From Aphanomyces cochlioides (lineage: Eukaryota; Oomycota; Saprolegniomycetes; Saprolegniales; Verrucalvaceae), in assembly GCA_019828595.1 (NCBI GenBank), contig JAHQRK010000005.1:3100001-3164000 (forward strand): a DNA stretch of 64,000 nucleotides, given 5' to 3'. Shown here piece by piece: positions 1 to 10,064 of the stretch; position 1 is the first letter of the stretch, and each line of letters starts with the position of its first letter. The notes beneath the pieces were generated by a model. It saw nothing but the letters and a program-made list of their open reading frames with translations. It was not told the origin of the DNA and did not search any database. A program made the translations under genes and the position numbers.

Positions 1-640
1 GTGTTTACTCCTAATCGCCCTCCCACATGTTAGGGCCGCCATGTTTCACTTGTTGCTTGTGCTGATTACTTGCACCTGGGCGCGCCGGCGCAACTTGACT
101 CCAAAGAGGAGAGCCATTGGTGTCCACTCGCCTCCTTTCCTCAACCTAACGAGTTCGTTGTCGTGCATTTCGACTCCACCCCTCAAACTTTTGATTTCCA
201 AGCCTTCACTCCCCTTCATAAGGCCTCGCATGCATTGCTTGGCACTCGAAACTTTGGTGCAGATCAAAAGAACTGAACACCAACGGTGAATCATGCCGCG
301 AAGCAAGAGGGAAGTGAAAAGCTTCACTCATTTCTCAGTGGAACTCACCGTTCAGCAATGTCCAGGCCGTCCTTGGGAAGAAAAGATCGTCGTGTGCGTT
401 ACCAATGCATCACTGAGAGAAATCGACGACTTTGTCTTGCTGGGTTTACAAGTCAGAGTGTCACTTGGCTGTGACCTTTCAAGATCCAAGATCTTCTACC
501 CTTTCGTACAACGTTCACGTACAGTACAGTACAATCATGTAATTTCAAGTATAGTCGTACTACAGTGTAGTACGTGACATGCGTGTACGTGTCGATAGTT
601 CGAATATAGAGGTGGAATTTTCATTCTCCTGCGCGACAGC
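1..640. other. Upstream region of the SPAG1-like gene, no supported gene
   Basis: Short open frames exist on both strands here, for example plus-strand 293-577, but none shows a recognisable domain and they overlap one another. The stretch at about 515-600 is rich in GTAC and palindromic TAC/GTA words just before the SPAG1-like start codon. I see no RNA gene. Confidence 0.4.
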
Positions 641-1901
641 ATGCTAGCCCAAGAAGTCGACTACTTTTCGCTGCATAAGCGCAAACACAAGGATGTCGAT
701 GTCGAAATGTTGGATTATGACTACGTTGCGAAATGCAGCGACGTGGACACGCTCAAGAACATTCTCGTTGTGCTTCGCTCGGGAAAAGAAGGTCGATACC
801 CTCAGCTCGAAGATGCGGTCGAATCGCGATTGCTGCAAGTTCTCCCACCGTCGGAAACTGCTCGAATCATGCGCATGAAAGCCACTCCGTCTGAATCGGA
901 TGTGCATGCCGAGATCCAAGCACTCGCCGCTTGGGAGACGCAAATGGCACACACGTCTGAAGCGCTGGATGAAGCGCGAAAGGTATCGAACCGGTCGCTT
1001 CCACCACCACGAGGCGGTGGCAACATCGCTACAGCCCCAGTGAGCTCAGAGCGACAACCAAAGAAAAGCACACCGGCGACGCAGAAGAATTCCAAGCAAA
1101 CCATCTCGGCATATGACTGGCGAGCATGGGAGAAGTTTGATGTTGAAGCTGCTGAACGTGAATTCGACCAAGAAGAAATCAATCGCCGCGACGAAGCTAG
1201 AAGACAACAAGAGGCAATCGCCGAGCAGAAGGCAAAAAAGCGGCTCGAGGCCGCGGCAATGCCGGCGTCCGTGGACGTGGATGCAATGTCAATGGCCGAA
1301 CGACAAGTATGTGCGCATCGTGAAAAACAAAAGGGCAATGAGAGCTTTCGAGCTGGTGACAATGAAGATGCGATCATCTTTTACTCGCGGAGCCTTGTCT
1401 TTGACCCGACGAGTGCTATTGTCCATGCAAACCGCGCTCTTGTCCATCTAAAAGTGAAGAACTTGAGCTCCGCTGAAGAAGACTGCGCGGCTGCAATTGA
1501 ATTGGATCCAAAGTACTTCAAAGCATGGTCGAGACTAGGTACACAAGCTGGAGCATGGATTGTAGCTGACAATGGCGATAGGTATGGCTCGTTTCCGCCG
1601 TGGAAAGTACGCCGAAGCGGTCACTGACTTTGAAGAAGCGCTGCGACTTGATCCATCAAATCGTGAAGTACAAAAATTGCTCGAGAAAACAAAGTCCAAG
1701 TGGGCTAGCGTCGATGGCACGAGCAGTGCTGCAGCAGAACAGACAGCAGCCAAGCTATTCAAGCGCTTTGAGATCATAGATACGAGCGACGACGAGCAAG
1801 AAACACAGGCGGTGAAGGAGACGAAAGCCACCAAGAAGAACGAGGAGACCAAATTCCAGCGATTTGAAATCATCGAAGACGACGAAGACGATGACAACTG
1901 A
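641..1901 (+). CDS. SPAG1-like TPR protein, dynein axonemal assembly factor
   Basis: Two exons, 641-1538 and 1582-1901, joined by a 43-nt GT-AG intron (1539-1581), give 405 residues. The N-terminus has the SPAG1 hallmark LDYDYVAKCSDVDTLKNIL followed by VLRSGKEGRYPQLEDAVE, and a middle YDWRAWEKFDVEAE motif also typical of SPAG1. Three tetratricopeptide repeats follow (about residues 225-350), and the intron falls inside the last one, at SRLG/MARFRRGKY. Known family members act in the cytoplasm with HSP90/R2TP to pre-assemble axonemal dynein arms, which fits an organism with flagellate zoospores. The C-terminus carries two similar acidic tails, FKRFEIIDTSDDE and FQRFEIIEDDEDD, that I do not recognise from animal SPAG1. 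The gene converges on CSL4 with only 27 nt between stop codons. Confidence 0.85.
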
Positions 1902-1928
1902 TAAGACACAAGTATAGATTTAAATTGT

Positions 1929-2390
1929 CTACTGGATTTGCATCACGCCCAAGCCTGGCTTGGCAGTGGTTAAGAAATAGGATCTTGAGTCACCGAACGA
2001 CAGCACGACGGCTTTGATCACATCTCCCGGTCGAAACATTTCTTCCAGTTGGAGCTTGTCAATTTCCATCGGTCGCACGTCTTCTTTTCGCAACGTACCG
2101 GCAAATGGCTCAAGCAACACAGTGTCGTTTACGCTGTGGATATCGATCTGAAGTTGTGACGGCGTGACTTTGGTAATTTTGCCCACGACAAAGTCGTCCA
2201 CGCGAGGGACACCTTGAGTTGCGATGCGCTTGGTCGCTGGTCGCTCGACATTCAGAGCCATGTGCAACACGGGAGTGATGAAGCCCGCCACAGAGGCAAA
2301 GATATTGCCATTCATGACATACGTGCCACTCCCAGCCATGTAATCACCTTCCTTCCCAAGGCGTTGACCTGGTATTACCGCTGACGCCAT
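1929..2390 (-). CDS. CSL4: Exosome complex subunit CSL4 (EXOSC1-like)
   Basis: A single exon of 153 residues starting MASAVIPGQRLG at 2390. An in-frame upstream ATG-initiated extension to 2450 runs through the TCCGGATAA promoter motif, so I take the second ATG. Order: N-terminal domain (GQRLGKEGDYMAGSGTYV), then an S1-type RNA-binding domain (about residues 45-140, VDDFVVGKITKVTPSQLQID through FRPGDVIKAVVLSFGDSRSYFLTT). CSL4 is one of the three S1/KH cap subunits of the RNA exosome, which degrades and trims RNA in nucleus and cytoplasm. Animal and yeast CSL4 continue about 35-40 residues past the FLTTA motif into a zinc-ribbon-like tail. This protein ends at GLGVMQIQ, and only 27 nt separate it from the SPAG1-like stop, so no room remains for that tail. 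Confidence 0.88.
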   Translation of the reverse strand: MASAVIPGQRLGKEGDYMAGSGTYVMNGNIFASVAGFITPVLHMALNVERPATKRIATQGVPRVDDFVVGKITKVTPSQLQIDIHSVNDTVLLEPFAGTLRKEDVRPMEIDKLQLEEMFRPGDVIKAVVLSFGDSRSYFLTTAKPGLGVMQIQ

Positions 2391-2430
2391 CTTCTGTAGC
2401 TGCACCAACAATTCTTGTTGCAAACACACT

Positions 2431-2520
2431 TCCGGATAATGTAAAGTCATCCGTACATAATATATCCGGATGTCGACATCCGGACGAAAATAGAAAATAT
2501 CCGAATTATGCTTATCCGGA
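2431..2520. promoter_or_regulatory. Cluster of TTATCCGGA-type motifs upstream of CSL4
   Basis: Copies at 2431-2440 (TCCGGATAAT), around 2464-2483 (two TCCGGA cores flanking GTCGAC) and 2511-2520 (TTATCCGGA). They lie 40-130 nt before the CSL4 start codon. The same motif recurs before several unrelated genes in this window. Confidence 0.5.
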
Positions 2521-2564
2521 GTATATTACTGAGTCTCGATAGAAAGCCAGAAATACAGAGGCCT

Positions 2565-2589
2565 GGTAAATATAAGCGTATAGTGGTAC
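2565..2589 (+). repeat. Left terminal inverted repeat of pogo-like element
   Basis: 25 nt starting GGTAAATATAAGCG; it is the exact reverse complement of 4256-4280. Confidence 0.85.
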
Positions 2590-2706
2590 TTGAACTTTGG
2601 GACCAATTCTAGTGACCTCTAAGATATTATGTTATAAATTTTCACAAGAATGGTATTTTGGAGGGAAAGAGATTAGTGGCTGATAGAAGTCTATTCATAT
2701 TTCGAC

Positions 2707-3991
2707 ATGGAGGATGATGAGCTCAAGATCGTGAAGACCCGGCGACGGTACAGCCTCGAGACTAAACGAAACGTTTTGCGTGCTCTGAAAGAGCTCACGC
2801 AAAAAAAAGTCTCAGAGCTTAGCGGCATTTCACTTCGCACAGTACAAGGTTTCGTACGAGAAAAGAAGACAATACAAGAGTCTCTCTTAGCCAAAAGACG
2901 ACAACACCTAGGAGCTCCAGGCCGAAAGGAAATCCTTCCTGGTGGCGATGTAAGTCAATATAATAAACTTCAGTTCATTGTTATATTAGGATTTATTGGA
3001 CTACATGGTTGCAATGAGGGAAAAGAACTTTCCCTTGACGACTTACCATGTAGTTCAGCAAGTCAAAGCTCATCACCAGGAGTGGGTAAATGAATATTCT
3101 GCCTCAAAAGAGAATCCATACAAGTCTCTCTTTAATTTATGTAGGGACTTTGTTTACAGGCAGGGTTTTTCGCGCCGTAGAGCTTCAACAGCAAAAGCAA
3201 TGACAACATTGCAGATGCTGGAGGTTCGAACGAAATTCCTTGACGAGTTTTGGGACGAACACGACCATTTCGATGCCAGAGACGTCATTAATTGCGACGA
3301 AACTGGCATCTATTTCGATACTCCTCCGCGCTACATCCTTGCCCAAAGAGGCAGCGATGCCAGCATCACCCACGGGAACAAGTCCTGCCGTCTAACCGCC
3401 GTTTTAGCAGCGAAACGTAACGGTAAGTTTTTCCAATATTGCTCTTACTAACTCTATTTAGGAGATAAATTACCTATTCTTTTTGTTGTCAAAGGCAAGC
3501 CTGGTGGTGTGATTGATGCGAACGAGCTTCGCACGTACCCTCAAGGCCATTTTTATGCCGTCCAGAAGAATGCGTGGATTGACGGCGAAGGATGGGATTT
3601 CTATCTAGACACTATTTTAAGGTAATATATTATTTTGATTTCATTAATTAATGTTAGACCTGAAATTGTGAGACCTTCGTTGATCTTGATTGACAACTTC
3701 GAGGCTCATCGAACCCCAAAAAACATTCAGTATATTGAAGAGGAATTGAGCTCAACTGTGTGCACTCTTCCCCCCAATACGACGTCTATTCTGCAGCCCT
3801 TAGATGTCGGGGTCATGGGTCCTTTTAAGGCCAAATTGAGAAATTTGTGGCTACAAGAAACCTATCACCCTTCAAGCGCTGTTGAGAAGCGCATATTCTG
3901 TATCAAACGGGCAATCAAGGCATGGGAGTCAATCTCCCCTGAAACGATCAAGAAAGCTTTCGAGAAAGCAATTCCCAAGAAGTCTAGTTGA
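2707..3991 (+). CDS. pogo/Tigger-type DDE transposase, intact
   Basis: Four exons, 2707-2949, 2990-3422, 3462-3621 and 3658-3991, separated by introns of 40, 39 and 36 nt, give 389 residues with no interruption. An N-terminal helix-turn-helix (RRRYSLETKRNVLRALKEL, then VSELSGISLRTVQGFVREKK) would bind the terminal repeats. The DDE/RNase H-like catalytic core follows, with the first Asp in INCDETGIY, the second in LILIDNFEAH and the third in LQPLDVGVMGPFK, matching the DDD arrangement of pogo/Tigger proteins. The start ATG at 2707 follows the left terminal repeat by about 120 nt. Each intron restores the frame exactly across a conserved block, so the introns look real. The protein would cut and paste the surrounding element. 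Confidence 0.85.
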
Positions 3992-4255
3992 TATATCCAC
4001 ACTAAATATATGTTTTCATATACACACTATATAATTATTTTTGTTTGATTTGTCTGTCCTTGAAAGTGAGTCATCTACATCGTCAAATGTAATATCATTT
4101 ATATTTATTGCTTACTGTTGGTGATTGTCTTTGAAGATGTATCATGTTACTGTTTTCCTAGTTGTGTAAATATTTAGAATATTTATTGTAAAAGGGTATA
4201 AGTTTTAGTGGACACTGCGAACATTGATAGGGGCGACTTGTCCAATCAAAATAGT

Positions 4256-4280
4256 GTACCACTATACGCTTATATTTACC
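4256..4280 (-). repeat. Right terminal inverted repeat of pogo-like element
   Basis: 25 nt, the exact reverse complement of 2565-2589. Confidence 0.85.
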
Positions 4281-4654
4281 TGACGGGGATGATCATGTAT
4301 CTTAAAAGCATTTACTACATTTACTACAATCATCTTTACATAAGACCAAATAAGTTAGTCGCAAGGAACACAAACGATCGATGTGCTGTTTAAAAGTTAG
4401 GAGGATAACAATCTTGAATTTTGACTGGCTTTCGTTTAGTCTAAGATATAATTTCGACCAATAATAAATAATAAAATATATTATAGAACAGGAGTATTTT
4501 CTATCTTTTATGATAGGAGAGTGCTTAGTTTAGCAAGAGGAAAGGAGTTGTAGGAACTCGTCGACACAACCAGCATGGAGCGTGTGAAATACATTAATCA
4601 AGACAACACCAATGTGGTCACGTTCCTCTTTTTCGCCCAAAGTCACTGACGATG
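4281..4654. other. AT-rich intergenic DNA, nothing recognised
   Basis: AT-rich sequence between the transposon end and the RCC1-like relic. No open frame with a recognisable product and no RNA gene seen. Confidence 0.5.
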
Positions 4655-5092
4655 TCACACATAGGGGGGGCAATCAAAGTCGTCCTTGATGTCGTGTTTG
4701 CTGTCGTGTTGAATCGACATGCTCGCGACCATGCATTTCCCGCATCCACTGAGGGCCTCAGTGTCGCTTGTCTCTGGGATAATTACACTGTACTCCAGAG
4801 CTGACGAGCTCGAAAGACCCAATGGGCCATGCAAGATGACCATAAAGTCATGACTGTGAAATGGGCATGTTCGTTGTCACTTCCAAATCCCAGCACTTCA
4901 CCGCTGCTCAAGGCTAGCGCATGAGGTGTCGTCGGAGCTGAAAGAAACATCGGGCAAGGCATTCTCATCGTGTTCTTCTTGGTGTTGTTTCCTTGTTCGT
5001 TGAGCTGAAAGTGAACAGTCATTCGATCCGGACGACAAGCGCAATTCGCGCCAAGCAAACCAACGAAATGTGACTGGATTTCAATCTTTATC
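4655..5092 (-). pseudogene. RCC1-repeat-like relic
   Basis: Downstream of the ubiquitin-shuttle gene the minus strand keeps coding-like text in two frames. The first frame contains HALALSSGEVLGFGSDNEH, which resembles the start of an RCC1 beta-propeller repeat. The second frame contains GPLGLSSSSALEYSV and SGCGKCMVASM, which resemble its continuation. The break at about 4822-4860 is an extra stretch of roughly 35-40 nt flanked by near-identical copies of CATGGCCCATT; joining across it would restore an NEHGPLGL-type motif. No GT-AG pair explains the gap. I read this as a fragment of an RCC1-domain gene interrupted by a local duplication. A real gene with non-canonical splicing is less likely. 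Confidence 0.4.
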
Positions 5093-6276
5093 TCACATTT
5101 CTCGCAACGAGCGAGCAATGGCCTCAGCGATCTCGTCTTCTTCTGATCGAGGGGGTTGTGCAGCTGCAGGCGCACTAGGTTGTCGTAGTGTAGGTTGTTG
5201 TGGTGTTGGAACCGACGAAGAAGCCTGGTTCAGTGACATAGGGGTTGCAAACGGTGATGGTGCAGTCGAAGGAGGAGCGGCACTCCCAAAGCCACCAAAA
5301 GGATTCCCAAGCATGGGATCGCCTTGCATCATTTGCTGCATCTGCTGAGGATTGCTCATGAGTTGCTCGAGCTGTTGTCGCATGTATGGATTGTTCTGCA
5401 TCATTTGAAGCGATTGCTGAAGCATGGCAGGGCTTTGAAGAGCTTGCTGGAGCATGGGGTTGCCGGCTGCCATTTGCTGGATGCGCGGGTCCGATTGCAT
5501 CATTTGCATGAACATGGGGTTCTGAAGCATGCTCGAGAGCATGCCAGGAGACATTCCACCGCCAGTGGGAAATCCTGACGAGGGAGCTGGAGCTGCAGAT
5601 GGAAATGGAAAAGCAGGAGCAGCAGCTAGATTCATGTAAGTCAAAAGTTTCGATGGATTCGATTACCAGTGGCGTTGAATTGATCAAGGGTACGCTTGGA
5701 CGCGAGCAAATGTTCCCAATTAGAGGCGTTCGGGACAAGAACGAGATGTCCGTCTTCCACCCCAGGTGCAAATCCCATAGCTCGGACGCAAGCCATTCCA
5801 TGAGGAACGTCCAAGACTTTCCGCTTCAATGCTTCGTTTGCAAGACGAATCTTACGGTATTTTTCCTCGCCAGGGTTGTTGATGATATTTTCTGCCATCT
5901 TCGTGAGAGTTGCAATGGCACTAGGACCTGAAGGACTTGCTCGAAGCAGCGGCAAGAGTTGGGCCAAGGTCGGTCCCGATGATGCTACCGGGGGAGGAGT
6001 CGAAGTTGCAGCTGCAGGGGTTGGCACAAGCTTGGAATTCACTGCGAGGTGGACTGCTAGTCCTGAGGCAAGCGAATACGATGCCAGAGTGTTCTTGTCG
6101 TCCAAGACGCGGCCTTGGAAGATCAGGCGTTGGGCTTCTGGTGGGTAGTTCAGCTTTGCCTGCACTTTCAGCTTGAGGTCAAGGACCGTAGCAGTCGCGA
6201 CGTCAATTTCAATCTTGTGGGAGTCGCCATTGACTTGCTTGAGCGTCAGGAAGGTCGCCGTGGATTCGTCTGCCAT
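5093..6276 (-). CDS. Ubiquitin-shuttle protein with UBL, PUB, STI1-like and UIM segments
   Basis: Two exons, 6276-5667 and 5625-5093, with a 41-nt intron, give 380 residues starting MADESTATFLTLKQVNGDS. Order: ubiquitin-like domain (about residues 8-80, including LKVQAKLNYPPEAQRLIFQG), a PUB/PUG-type domain (about 125-200, EKYRKIRLANEALKRKVLD and GFAPGVEDGHLVL), then a Met/Gln/Pro-rich STI1-like segment (NPMFMQMMQSDPRIQQM, LEQLMSNPQQMQQMM). The C-terminus is a ubiquitin-interacting motif (SEEDEIAEAIARSLREM). Ubiquilin/DSK2 proteins carry ubiquitinated clients to the proteasome but end in a UBA domain; here a UIM takes that place and a PUB domain, which in other proteins binds p97/CDC48, is inserted. 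It probably links CDC48 to proteasomal degradation. Confidence 0.82.
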
Positions 6277-6311
6277 GGTCAAATCGCTTTTGTGGGAACA
6301 AACACTTACAC

Positions 6312-6331
6312 TCCGGATAAAATCCGGATAA
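6312..6331. promoter_or_regulatory. Two direct TCCGGATAA motifs upstream of the UBL gene
   Basis: CTCCGGATAA and AATCCGGATAA lie side by side, 35-55 nt before the UBL gene's start codon at 6276. Confidence 0.5.
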
Positions 6332-6758
6332 ACGACAAAGTCAAAAGTTCTATGAATCGCGACCGCTGGTCAGTTCGCCGGCGGTGAGTCGACTGACTTG
6401 AGTTCCAAGGCGAAGCTAAGGACGTCAATGGAGAGAACATTCAAAGAGAATATGGAACTCTTAGCCCCGCACAAATTTTGTGCTGTGGGCCAGTAGCATG
6501 TAGAAGTTCAATGGCTTCATTTCACAAGTTGAAATGTCCATGACTTGGCAATGCGAGAGTGTCCGCAGTTCTGCAAGGAAGATTTGAGCAGTCCAGTTGT
6601 ATGCGCTCTTGTATGGCGTACCGACGATTGAGTTGGCTCATTTAATACAACCACAATACATTCCTTCAGTAGCAACTACGCCAACAAAATCTCAAAAGCA
6701 CGTTATGATACGTTCAAATCTATCCTTCACCAATTCCATTCAAACGCACAAGGAGGAT
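6332..6758. other. Intergenic region between the UBL gene and the VASt-type gene
   Basis: It holds the probable promoter of the minus-strand UBL gene and the 3' flank of the minus-strand gene that ends at 6759. A plus-strand open frame that begins here is antisense to real exons and is not supported. Confidence 0.5.
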
Positions 6759-9178
6759 TTATTCACACATTGCTCGAACGATCGGCGCGGTGAGTTGGTC
6801 AGGCCAAGGCATGTTTTCAAGCTCCTCTTGACTCGTGACAAGGACATGCAATCGCTCAATGGACGCCGTGATGACTATATCATCAATAAGCGCGTGGAAA
6901 TTAAGCCAAGGCGTGCTACTGACCTGCAATCACATGCTTCTCAACGTCAGCGTGGCCTGGGCGAGGAGTCGTCCAGTGAAAAGCAACAGCGGTCGCAACG
7001 ACAGATGAACCTTCGTCTTGCTGCTCAAAATCCCAGCGGATATCCACCTGAAGCCCACATCATCTACTAATTTCCAAGCGAATCGTCATACCGTCCATTG
7101 TTTGCGATGAGCCAAATACAACTTGCGGCCAAATTGTAGCGTGTTGGGCTCTACAGCTCAAATTCAGCCAAATATATCACAGTCTTTGTTACCTGGAGAG
7201 CTGTACGTTTGGTATTCTTCCACGAGTTCATCTCGTCCTCCCACAGACGTCGTGAAGAGATGTACTCTACGCTTACAGTTGAGTCCATTTTGATGTTCTT
7301 CAGACGCACCGAACATGGCCAAGTGTTGGGTGAAGTGACCATGGACTCATATCGAGAGTAGTCGGGCGGGAAAGCTCATCCCGCACTCGAAAGAACCAAG
7401 CCGCATCACTTAGCATTCGCTCCAAGTATGTTTCGGGCGAGATTGGCCATGCGCCGCTGTAGACCGGCGCCAAAGAGGCACTGAAGAACGGGGTATTGTT
7501 CCATGGCACACTCAATTCGTAGGTCGGGGAGTCGAATGCATTGTGTAAACTCGTGACAAAGAGCGTGGCCAAATTCGTGACCACGCGGGGTGCCGTCTGG
7601 TGCTCCATTAGGGCAACAAGGTGCTTAGAGTGGAGACCAGCAGCGTGCTCAGCGCTAGCTTTAACGTACGACTCGAACATGGAAGGCGGCTGCTGAACCC
7701 AGTGGACGCCGACAGTGCAGTCCAAGACAACTGCCGTTGCGGTGAGCTCGACTTGATAAGTCAATTCCACAGCAAAGTTTGGTACAAGTCCAGGACCAAG
7801 AATAAGCTTGGTGCGGAACCAGAGCAAGTTGTCGACGAGATCATAGCTGTGGAATTCATGCGCCAAGCATCCAACACCGAGGTGGTGCAGGGGATAAGTG
7901 ACGTAGCGAACATTGCCAAGAGCTGGTCGGACTTGCCACGCTGAGTGATGCTCTGGAAGGAGCGCGTCGTAAGCATCAGCAAAGAGTGACAGCGAGTCAA
8001 ATCTGGCATCAAAGTTGTCATGGAAAAAGGAGTTGGGGACTCACTGTGGCGAAGGGGGAAATGTGCATTTTGTGAGAATGGGAGTAACCACAGCAGCTTC
8101 CTGAAACGAAGTGGGAAATATGTCAGCAACAGGCGAATGTTCAGGCGACAAGGCCGTGTGGAAAGCTGTCAGCTGCGACGAATACCTCAACCGTACGGCA
8201 AAATTGAAGTGCTTGGATAGACCCACAACGTGCTTGTCCTCATCGCGGCCACGACCTGTCAGCCACATGCCTACAGAGGCCATGAATCGTACGATAAAGA
8301 TAGGATTCATACCTTTGCCAAAGCGAGCCGAGCAGAGGATCATGTAAATCGGAGCTGATAAATCATTTTGCATCGTTGGAGCAGTGGCTATCCAGAAATG
8401 ACGACACGATGAAATTACAGACAGAAAGACCATCTTGAAGCACACGGAACGCTTCCCAATTCTGAAGTTTCTTCGCCGTCGCGATGATCTACAAATTGTC
8501 ATGACACATCTCATAGACGGCAACCAACCTGAGAGAGCATGTTTTGACCCATAAACTTTTGTGACACCTTTGACACGAGTCCCCAGTGGTGGGTTTTGCC
8601 TTTGATCCACTCGAATAAGCACGCTTCATCAGGTGTCGCTGTCATTTTGATTTTCCCGTCGGCATATTTCAAGAAGAGCCCCGTCGCCGTGTCCTGAAGG
8701 TAAACCGACTCATCGTGGACGACAGAATGATCAATCAAATCCATTTGAATGCCGGCGAAGAGCGAGCTATTTGCACTCGTAATGAGGTCCGACGTATTGG
8801 ACATTTTGAGCTCAGCATCCAAAACTGGATCGGACGGTCGCGGATGGCATGTCTCGTCCAATGCATCGACAGTTGACTCCATCGCCACCGCCGATGGATC
8901 ATCCGCATGCATGGCCATCCAAACAAGGGATCGGACTTTGACTAGCCTACGACGTCACACGTGTGAGCCATCCGGGATGAAATCGATGCAATTTACAGGA
9001 GATCAAAGGCTGGACCAAGCGACCGCTCTTCCATTACGACGACAATCGTAAACGAGAGAGGGAAGATCATGAAGAACACGATTTGGAGGTAGCTAAAGCC
9101 AAGTACGACTCGCATCCAAAACATGCCGAGGACTGCCCCCATGGCAATACCTCCGACATGTCCTTGCTTTACCTTCAT
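6759..9178 (-). CDS. Membrane-anchored beta-trefoil/VASt-like lipid-binding protein
   Basis: Ten exons on the minus strand: 9178-8997, 8946-8529, 8488-8431, 8387-8313, 8270-8045, 8002-7310, 7266-7193, 7150-7092, 7047-6924, 6874-6759. Introns are 38-51 nt and the product is 674 residues. Exon 1 encodes a hydrophobic anchor (YLQIVFFMIFPLSFTIVVVM). Next comes a fascin-like segment (SVYLQDTATGLFLKYADGK, FEWIKGKTHHWGLVS), then WEAFRVL and ILCSARFGKGMWLTGRGRDE. Two repeated START/VASt-like regions follow, around GNVRYVTYPL and GHVRVHLFTT/LVEEYQTYS. An apparent in-frame stop at 8042-8044 lies inside a canonical GTGAGT intron and is removed by splicing. VASt domains transfer sterols at membrane contact sites; the function here is inferred from fold resemblance. 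It is divergent from the PH/C2/VASt/DysF gene at 10065. Confidence 0.7.
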
Positions 9179-9203
9179 CTTATTCTGTTTGGCACAACTC
9201 GCA

Positions 9204-9233
9204 ATTCGGATAAATGTTTATCATTATCCGGAT
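9204..9233. promoter_or_regulatory. Paired TTATCCGGAT/TCGGATAA motifs upstream of the VASt-type gene
   Basis: ATTCGGATAA and TTATCCGGAT face each other 26-55 nt upstream of the start codon at 9178. Confidence 0.5.
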
Positions 9234-10064
9234 GGGGTATTGTCTTTTTCGTCCAAATTTGCAGTTTTGATCAAAATCGACTACATGTATAGTGAATTCA
9301 AGTATAATCGGACAGTACATGAACTAATGTGTGTGTGCATTAAACAAATTCTGGACGCTGATTGGCTGGTTCGATTTGGTGATTGATTCGATGTTTGATC
9401 GATTTCGAAAATTTTGAATCAATCAGACAATAACACTAAAGTTCCGTCTCATTACCGAAAAACGTTGGCGCTACGCCAATACAAACCCGATGATGTTCAT
9501 GGCATCAACACACCAAAAGACTATCACAATCCACATCAGCCTGCTTGCCTGTTCAAGAAGTTTCGTTACAAAGCTTTCGTATGGAAAAGTTTCAAGAAAT
9601 AGGCAATATGATTGGCTAAAATTCATAAATAATATAGTGCGAACCAATCAAAATCGTATAATTTTACTGTATTGCTAAAATTGTTGACCCAATCTGTAAA
9701 CACCCCACGTTGGGTTGTAAACCTCGCGATCACTCTACGTGTCAATCTCCACGGCGAGGCCTCAACACTGCAACCTTTAACTACTGAAAGGCTTATTTAT
9801 GATAGCCTAAAATCCCTCTCGTATTGAGACAATGGATGACATTGGGGACGAATTTCTCGTCGTTGGTGGATCGATGCTTGGGCTCAGTCGTGTACCAACG
9901 TTGCTTCTGGTATGGTTACGTCACTTTGGGATCGAATTAAATTAAATATATTAAAATAAATAAAGACTTTATCTTGCAATTTGTATAAAATCGCCGGTTG
10001 AAGCAAAAAGTACTGGTAAAAAATCCGTTGCAAGAGTGTGTGCATCTTGGGAAAAGCGGCAGCG
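9234..10064. other. Divergent promoter region with CCAAT boxes
   Basis: This lies between two divergently transcribed lipid-binding genes. It contains several GATTGGCT/ACCAATCA words (around 9360, 9610 and 9645). A short open stretch at 9832-9909 begins ATGGATGACATTGGGGAC and ends at a GT (9910). It could splice in frame to 10035 as an extra 5' exon of the next gene, but that 125-nt intron would be much longer than usual here, so I do not include it. Confidence 0.45.

Larger units (their letters stand above)
2565..4280 (+). mobile_element. pogo/Tigger-like DNA transposon (Tc1/mariner superfamily)
   Basis: A spliced DDE transposase gene (2707-3991) is bracketed by a perfect 25-bp inverted repeat at 2565-2589 and 4256-4280 that begins GGTAAATATAAGCG. 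Element length is about 1.72 kb, within the range of pogo-type elements. The outer limits may extend a few bases further, because left flank ACAGAGGCCT and right flank are not identical. I could not define an unambiguous TA target duplication. Perfect terminal repeats plus an uninterrupted transposase suggest recent activity. Confidence 0.8.

Noticed and set aside
6597..7070. A 157-residue plus-strand open frame
   Set aside because: It overlaps exons 9 and 10 of the minus-strand VASt-type gene, whose spliced frame is continuous.
8042..8044. In-frame TGA in the VASt-type gene, read at first as a nonsense mutation
   Set aside because: It lies inside a canonical GTGAGT...CAG intron (8003-8044); splicing keeps the frame (PPSPQFDSL).
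9832..9909. Possible extra 5' exon of the PH-C2-VASt-DysF gene
   Set aside because: It would need a 125-nt intron, over twice the local norm, and the ATG at 10065 already gives a sensible anchor.
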